Source: Methanoregula sp.
GTDB taxonomy: Archaea; Halobacteriota; Methanomicrobia; Methanomicrobiales; Methanospirillaceae
Assembly (NCBI RefSeq): GCF_028679125.1
Contig: NZ_JAJRCG010000022.1
Location: forward strand, 1-46,785
DNA length: 46,785 bases
Reading direction: 5' to 3'
The notes beneath the pieces were generated by a model that was not told the DNA's origin, did not search any database, and saw only the letters and a program-made list of their open reading frames with translations. Of this stretch, positions 42,534 through 46,785 are shown one piece after another. The position numbers and the translations under genes were made by a program. Numbering within the stretch: the stretch's first letter is position 1; every line of letters begins with the position of its first letter.

Positions 42534-44237
42534 TTAGTGTTCCATGTGGATCTTCAGTACAGACAGCCCGCCCGATGCCACCGTGCACACCCGGTCGGCA
42601 TGTCCGCGGATCAAAAATCCCCCGAGCCGGAGCATCGCCGAGGGATCGCTGAGGATCTCCTCTTCTCCCGGACGCGTCTCGGGGAGCGGGAGGGGTGCTC
42701 CGGCATACGAGATTTCGGCATCGAGATTATACTCATCGAACGACACCGCAACCGTCACCGGGCCGGAAACGGAGACCTGATCGGTAACGAGCTCGCAGGC
42801 TTCCGTCAGCGCCATCGCCATCCGCTGGATCACTTCACGCCGGGCCGCCCACGCCTCACCCTGCCGCTCCATCAGGGCAAATACCTGCTCCGAGATGCTG
42901 GATGATCGATCGAGGGCCAGGGACACCTTCTTCCTGATTCCAATCCGCATAACAAGGTTCAGCACAATGGCAATCACCGTCGTTAAGGAGAGCGCCGAAT
43001 CAAAGAGCGGCCGGATGAGCGCGGGAACACCTGCATAGGCATTGGGGATGAGGTAAACGCTGATCCCGAAGATAAACGAGATCCCAATCACAAAGATCTT
43101 CCGCGAATCCAGCATCCTGGTCGTAATCGTCTGGAACCCGCCCACGATGATGAAACCCGCTACGTAAATGAGCGTCCCGCCGATCACCGGGCCCGGCATG
43201 ATGATAAAGACCGTGGCGAGAAACGGCAGGAAGGCGAGCAGGATCAGGAGCGCACCGGTCATATACCCGATATACCTGCTCGTTGCCCTAGTTGCAATCG
43301 AAAGACCGATGTTCGACGATGAACCGGTCTGACCCATTCCGCCGAACAGGCCACCGAAAAAAGAGGCGATCCCGTCCGCAAACAGCCCGGACCGGATGTT
43401 CATCATATCCGGCCGTTTCCATTCCGTGTCGTTGATGCGCTGGCAGATCGAGAACTCGCCCACACTCTTCACAAAGGTCACGATACCGGCAATCCCGAAC
43501 GGGATGATGAGGATCGGATCGAACGAGAGTCCGAAATACCGCACGTCGGGAAGGGCTACCAGCGGCGATGCCATGATCCGGCCCAGCGGATCGGCACCGG
43601 CAAGCCCGACCACAATACAGAGCGCGTACCCGACTGCCATCCCGACAATCACCGGGAAGAGCTTGAGCTGCCCCCTTCCCCAGACCGTGATCCCGACCGT
43701 GACGGCAAGGGTGATCACCGCAATCGCGGTTGCCGTCATCGAGGGTGTCCCGGTCGTTCCCTCCATGCCAAAGAAGTTCGGCAGGGCATAGGGCACGACC
43801 GCGACCCCGAGCATCATGATCACAAGACCGGTCACTTCAACAGGGAAGAGAACACGAAGCCGGTGCACGACCCGGGAGAGGGCGGCCTGCAATGCCCCGG
43901 AGAAGGCCGTCATCCCGCACAGGAGGGCAAGCCCCCCTGACTGGAGGGCGAGGACTGAGGCCGAGACATAATTGGGCCCGGCCACGCGGGGAATGAGATA
44001 CCCCGACCCGAACTCCGGGTATTTGATGGCCTGGCATATCGTGGAGATGCCGTTTGCGAGCATCGACATCGAGACAAAGAACGCCGCGGCACCGGCTTCG
44101 ATGCCGGCCGCCCGGGCAACAAGGATCGGGAAGATGAACGCGGTGGCAACAATCCCCGTATGCTGGAGCCCGAGTAAAAAAACAGTGGGGAGCGGGACCT
44201 TGTCATCTGCAGCATATTCGAGATCCGGAGGCCGCAT
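42534..44237 (-). CDS. NCS2 uracil/xanthine permease with GHKL-like C-terminal domain
   Basis: 567 residues. The first ~435 form the NCS2 transporter with many membrane helices and motifs VPLPTVFLLGLQHTG at the N-terminus and FGGLFGGMGQTGSSSNIGL (the QTG... region) in the centre; it should import uracil, xanthine or a related base with H+ or Na+. The last ~130 residues are soluble and resemble anti-sigma-type HATPase domains: MALTEACELV (N-box position, but without Asn), SYAGAPL (G1-box position, Asp absent) and LRLGGFLIRGHADRV. Such a tail is unusual for NCS2 and looks degenerate as an ATPase. A TATA-like TTTAATATTTAAAC precedes the gene. Confidence 0.88.
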   Translation of the reverse strand: MRPPDLEYAADDKVPLPTVFLLGLQHTGIVATAFIFPILVARAAGIEAGAAAFFVSMSMLANGISTICQAIKYPEFGSGYLIPRVAGPNYVSASVLALQSGGLALLCGMTAFSGALQAALSRVVHRLRVLFPVEVTGLVIMMLGVAVVPYALPNFFGMEGTTGTPSMTATAIAVITLAVTVGITVWGRGQLKLFPVIVGMAVGYALCIVVGLAGADPLGRIMASPLVALPDVRYFGLSFDPILIIPFGIAGIVTFVKSVGEFSICQRINDTEWKRPDMMNIRSGLFADGIASFFGGLFGGMGQTGSSSNIGLSIATRATSRYIGYMTGALLILLAFLPFLATVFIIMPGPVIGGTLIYVAGFIIVGGFQTITTRMLDSRKIFVIGISFIFGISVYLIPNAYAGVPALIRPLFDSALSLTTVIAIVLNLVMRIGIRKKVSLALDRSSSISEQVFALMERQGEAWAARREVIQRMAMALTEACELVTDQVSVSGPVTVAVSFDEYNLDAEISYAGAPLPLPETRPGEEEILSDPSAMLRLGGFLIRGHADRVCTVASGGLSVLKIHMEH

Positions 44238-44413
44238 GGTGACACGGATCGTCGCTGTTTAAATATTAAAACGGTTCGAAATACACTGCTTGGGTTCTCA
44301 CGCGATCTGCCGATCACCCCCTCTATCATCCGGCCCGGCATTCCGCTCCCGCTCGTCACCTCCCTCACCAATATACCCTTCCCGGCCCAATACTCCTGCA
44401 TACAGGAGATCAT

Positions 44414-45298
44414 ATGCTGATCACACCCTCCATCCATGCGCTCAGGCACACGTTCAAAATCCCGGTAGCACCCGGTATAACACTCAACCGGTTCGTGTAC
44501 TCGTATCTCGTCTTTGGTGAGACGATCATTCTCATCGATACAGGGGTAGCCGGATGCGAGAAGCAGATCTTCGATTATATCCGGTCCACCGGCCGCGACC
44601 CGTCAGAGATTGCGCTGATCGTCCTGACCCATGCACACCCCGACCATATCGGAGCGGCCCGGGCCATCCAGGGAGCAACCGGGTGCAGCATTGCTGCACA
44701 CCCGGCCGAGCGGGCATGGATCGAGGATGTGGAACTGCAGAACCGCGAGCGGCCGGTGCCAGGATTTACCACGCTGGTTGGCGGACCGGTGCAGCTGGAT
44801 TTCGAACTCGTGAACGGGGATTCCATAGAGACCGATGAGACCCGTGCCGGGGAGCTGCAGGTGTTGCACACACCGGGCCACTCGCCAGGTTCCATCTCCC
44901 TTTTCATGCACAGTGAAGGCGCGCTCATCTCCGGCGATGCAATACCGGTAGTCGGCGACCTGCCGATCTATGATGATGCCCCTGCATCCGTGCTGTCGAT
45001 AAAACGGCTCCGGGGACTGACCGGTATCGGAGTTCTTCTCTCAGCATGGGATGAGCCGAGGAAAGGAGAGGAGGCATACCGCCAGATGGACCGGGCGCTG
45101 GAATATCTCCGTAAGATCCACGAGACCGTGCTTGCCAGTGCAGGTGACGGTTCTCCGGATATCATGGAACTGACGCGGACAACCGCCGCTGCCCTTGGAT
45201 TGCCCCCACAAGCAGCAAATCCCCTGCTCGCCCGTACCATTGCAGCAAACCTGCGGGCACGGGATGTGCCGGACCTGTTCTCTGGCCCGTCAGACTGA
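44414..45298 (+). CDS. Metallo-beta-lactamase-fold hydrolase
   Basis: 294 residues, with AGGAGAT as ribosome binding site. Metal motif HAHPDH (His73, His75, Asp77, His78), then HTPGHSPGSIS and SGDAIPVVGD. Group is glyoxalase II-like/general MBL hydrolases; the C-terminal ~80 residues are helical and may cap the active site. It is divergent from the permease gene; substrate unknown. Confidence 0.87.
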   Translation: MLITPSIHALRHTFKIPVAPGITLNRFVYSYLVFGETIILIDTGVAGCEKQIFDYIRSTGRDPSEIALIVLTHAHPDHIGAARAIQGATGCSIAAHPAERAWIEDVELQNRERPVPGFTTLVGGPVQLDFELVNGDSIETDETRAGELQVLHTPGHSPGSISLFMHSEGALISGDAIPVVGDLPIYDDAPASVLSIKRLRGLTGIGVLLSAWDEPRKGEEAYRQMDRALEYLRKIHETVLASAGDGSPDIMELTRTTAAALGLPPQAANPLLARTIAANLRARDVPDLFSGPSD

Positions 45299-45398
45299 TC
45301 CCCGTCTGGTCAGCCGGTTCTCTGAATTCTCCTGCTGATAACCATGTTCACTGCCGGGAGGTGGATTATGGGCAGGTGGCCGTCAGCGACCGCACACA

Positions 45399-46088
45399 TC
45401 ACTCTCTCAATTTGGTGAGCCACGCATCGAATGCCGGATAGAACCGGGCAATCTGTCCGATCTGTTCAGAGGTACGCATCCCGGTTTTCCCGCGATAGTA
45501 CTGCATATGATCCTCCTCATCCCCATGGTCCTGTTCTCCGTCAAGAGGGTGCAGACCCGCATCCTGGCTGTCACGACAGGGCTCGTTCGTTGCCGTACGG
45601 CAATATGCCGTCATCACAGCAGATCGGAGCGGTGTTACTGCGCACCGCATCTCAGCAAAGCCATCCCAGTGCTCGTTGACCGGGAATCCCGCTTTTGCCA
45701 GCGGCCGGTCCCATGTAGCATCCACCAGTACCCAGCGGCCATTGATCCGGACGCGGCAGGCAAGGTGGTAGGCAACCGGCATTGCTGCGGACAACCTGCG
45801 GAGTTCCGGGGGGTACGGAAGATCCGGATCATTCCAGAGAAACGGGAACGTAGCATACACCACGTCAAGATCCAGTTTACGGTACATTGCCGCGAGCAGG
45901 TAATGTTTCGGGCCGCAATATCCCTTTCCAAGAGAGAGAATCTGTTCCGGGGAGGTCTTCGGATCCGTCATGGAAACCGAAAGCGAGTACGGGATGTCAC
46001 GGATATGTTCAAATACCGCGATCCGACCCTGCCGGGGATCAAGCCCCCCGGTCCATTCCTGGAAAAACCTGCTGACAAGCGATGCCAT
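45399..46088 (-). CDS. Cytosolic transglutaminase-like protein
   Basis: 229 residues from ATG 46088; a longer frame adds 26 unlike residues. Transglutaminase fold with Cys58 in LGKGYCGPKHYLLAAM, His in MPVAYHLACRV and Asp in WVLVDATWDRP, a complete Cys-His-Asp set. No signal peptide, unlike the lipoprotein at 16726. A hydrophilic His/Asp/Glu-rich stretch (DGEQDHGDEEDH) separates the domain from the C-terminus. Probably a peptidase or amidase; substrate unknown. Confidence 0.78.
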   Translation of the reverse strand: MASLVSRFFQEWTGGLDPRQGRIAVFEHIRDIPYSLSVSMTDPKTSPEQILSLGKGYCGPKHYLLAAMYRKLDLDVVYATFPFLWNDPDLPYPPELRRLSAAMPVAYHLACRVRINGRWVLVDATWDRPLAKAGFPVNEHWDGFAEMRCAVTPLRSAVMTAYCRTATNEPCRDSQDAGLHPLDGEQDHGDEEDHMQYYRGKTGMRTSEQIGQIARFYPAFDAWLTKLRE

Positions 46089-46220
46089 GATACCTCGCGG
46101 GGATATCCATGACTTCCGCTTTGTTCCAGATAAAACCCATAGCCCCAAAGAACCCGATCCTGACAAAAAGGAGGCTTTATAGTATCCGGTTCCCTACAGC
46201 CCGGTAAGAAGAATTATACC

Positions 46221-46409
46221 ATGCGGGGATCTCTTTCGTTCCGGATCAACTGGGGAGTGATCTACCATCTCCTTGCGTATCTTGCCGCCCTGGTCGCATT
46301 TGTGACGGTAATGGTTTTTACCGAAGAGTTCCCGTACGCTCTCATCTCTGCGGCAACCGCGTATTTCCTAGTACGGGTAATCGTATATTTCAGGTGCAGG
46401 ACTGACTGA
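46221..46409 (+). CDS. Small two-helix membrane protein
   Basis: 62 residues with two hydrophobic segments (about 12-33 and 38-56) and a basic C-terminus YFRCRTD. A TATA-like GCTTTATAGT at 46174-46183 supports expression. No family recognised. Confidence 0.55.
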   Translation: MRGSLSFRINWGVIYHLLAYLAALVAFVTVMVFTEEFPYALISAATAYFLVRVIVYFRCRTD

Positions 46410-46486
46410 CACGCTGCCAGCATCAGCCTGCCATAGCGTCAGGGAAAGGGAACTCAAGGACGGGAATGCGAAACTCCGCCACAGGG

Positions 46487-46530
46487 AAAAAAAACAGTAT
46501 GCAGGACCGCCGGGATTCCGGTGGTCCTGC
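46487..46530 (-). terminator. Hairpin plus poly-U terminator of the mini-protein gene
   Basis: On the minus strand, 22 nt past the stop, a 13-bp stem with one G-U pair and a 4-nt loop (46501-46530), followed 6 nt later by eight Us (46487-46494). This is a bacterial-style intrinsic terminator, unusual in the window, where other genes end in bare T runs. Confidence 0.8.
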
Positions 46531-46551
46531 GTGCAATAGGAAAAAGTGAGA

Positions 46552-46767
46552 TTATGCGTTCTTCATCTTGGCTTTTGCGACGAATCCGTCTTTGCCAATG
46601 TAGTACATGAAGCCCTTTTCCTTGGCAATCTTTTCAGTACCGACTTTCTTCTTCTTGCCGGTCTTGTTGTGCTTCATCGGGGCTGCCCAGACATACCCGT
46701 CCTTGCCAATGAAGTAGAGGTATCCCTTTTCGCGCTGAATCTTTTCTTTTCCAATTTTGGTTCCCAT
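46552..46767 (-). CDS. Basic mini-protein made of two repeats
   Basis: 71 residues, 20 of them Lys. Two copies of one ~30-residue motif: KIGKEKIQREKGYLYFIGKD with GYVWAAPMKHN, then KVGTEKIAKEKGFMYYIGKD with GFVAKAKMKNA, linked by KTGKKKK. Each unit predicts a short beta-hairpin (YLYFIGKDGYVW). Family not named with confidence; DNA or RNA binding is plausible from charge. Start ATG is preceded by GAGGTG, a strong Shine-Dalgarno, and the gene has its own intrinsic terminator, which suggests high expression. Confidence 0.8.
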   Translation of the reverse strand: MGTKIGKEKIQREKGYLYFIGKDGYVWAAPMKHNKTGKKKKVGTEKIAKEKGFMYYIGKDGFVAKAKMKNA

Positions 46768-46785
46768 TTAAACACCTCAAAACCG

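Overview
The window comes from a methanogenic euryarchaeon, most likely of the order Methanomicrobiales. The evidence is archaeal ribosomal proteins, aIF2-gamma, aRF1, a Kae1-Bud32 fusion, AglB, Taw1, archaeal TATA boxes, a phosphoseryl-tRNA synthetase (SepRS), an archaeal-type phosphoribulokinase and a DUF2098 protein. GC content is moderate (about 53% by eye). The region is chromosomal and dense; no transposase, integrase or CRISPR array was seen.

Layout. 1-669 (minus): start of rps7 and all of rps12. 835-3550 (plus): queD-queE and a shortened queC for archaeosine precursor synthesis, then a NUDIX hydrolase and a lipoprotein hydrolase. 3588-8984 (plus): translation block prf1-argS-taw1-sepS. 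8987-11501 (minus): a sensor kinase with a degenerate receiver domain, and phosphoribulokinase. 11587-12368: a DUF2178 membrane protein and an XRE-type regulator behind a dense palindromic operator. 12379-15763 (minus): a helicase-exonuclease pair resembling bacterial MrfAB. 15955-18693: HAD phosphatase, transglutaminase-like lipoprotein, orphan DNA methyltransferase. 18812-22539 (plus): minimal SufCB pair, pcm, a cyclase and an unknown protein. 22609-32425 (plus): an amino-sugar and N-glycosylation block (glmM, two glmU-like genes, glmS, a hexapeptide acetyltransferase, a glycosyltransferase, aglB) that could supply UDP-GlcNAc and derived sugars to protein N-glycosylation. 32531-38891 (plus): conserved informational cluster (DUF2098, eif2g, Fcf1-like PIN, rpo7, spt4, dephospho-CoA kinase, rps24e, rps27ae, kae1-bud32, ITPase, rpl40e). 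39102-46767: DUF1917 protein, HtpX protease, tRNA-Gly and tRNA-Val, TMEM175-like channel, a 25-bp-phased repeat array, NCS2 permease with an unusual tail, MBL hydrolase, transglutaminase-like protein, a small membrane protein and a two-repeat basic mini-protein.

Most notable: (1) several housekeeping genes carry lesions or odd starts: queC has two clean in-frame deletions, glmS has an in-frame TAG at a conserved active-site Gln, the Fcf1-like gene has GTA where a GTGA start/stop overlap would be expected, and the ITPase appears to start at CTG; (2) a higher-order array of dyad repeats upstream of the TMEM175-like gene, with a perfect 23-bp palindrome downstream of it; (3) extreme scarcity of CTAG (eight found by eye) next to an orphan methyltransferase; (4) a strong duplicated operator before the DUF2178/HTH pair.
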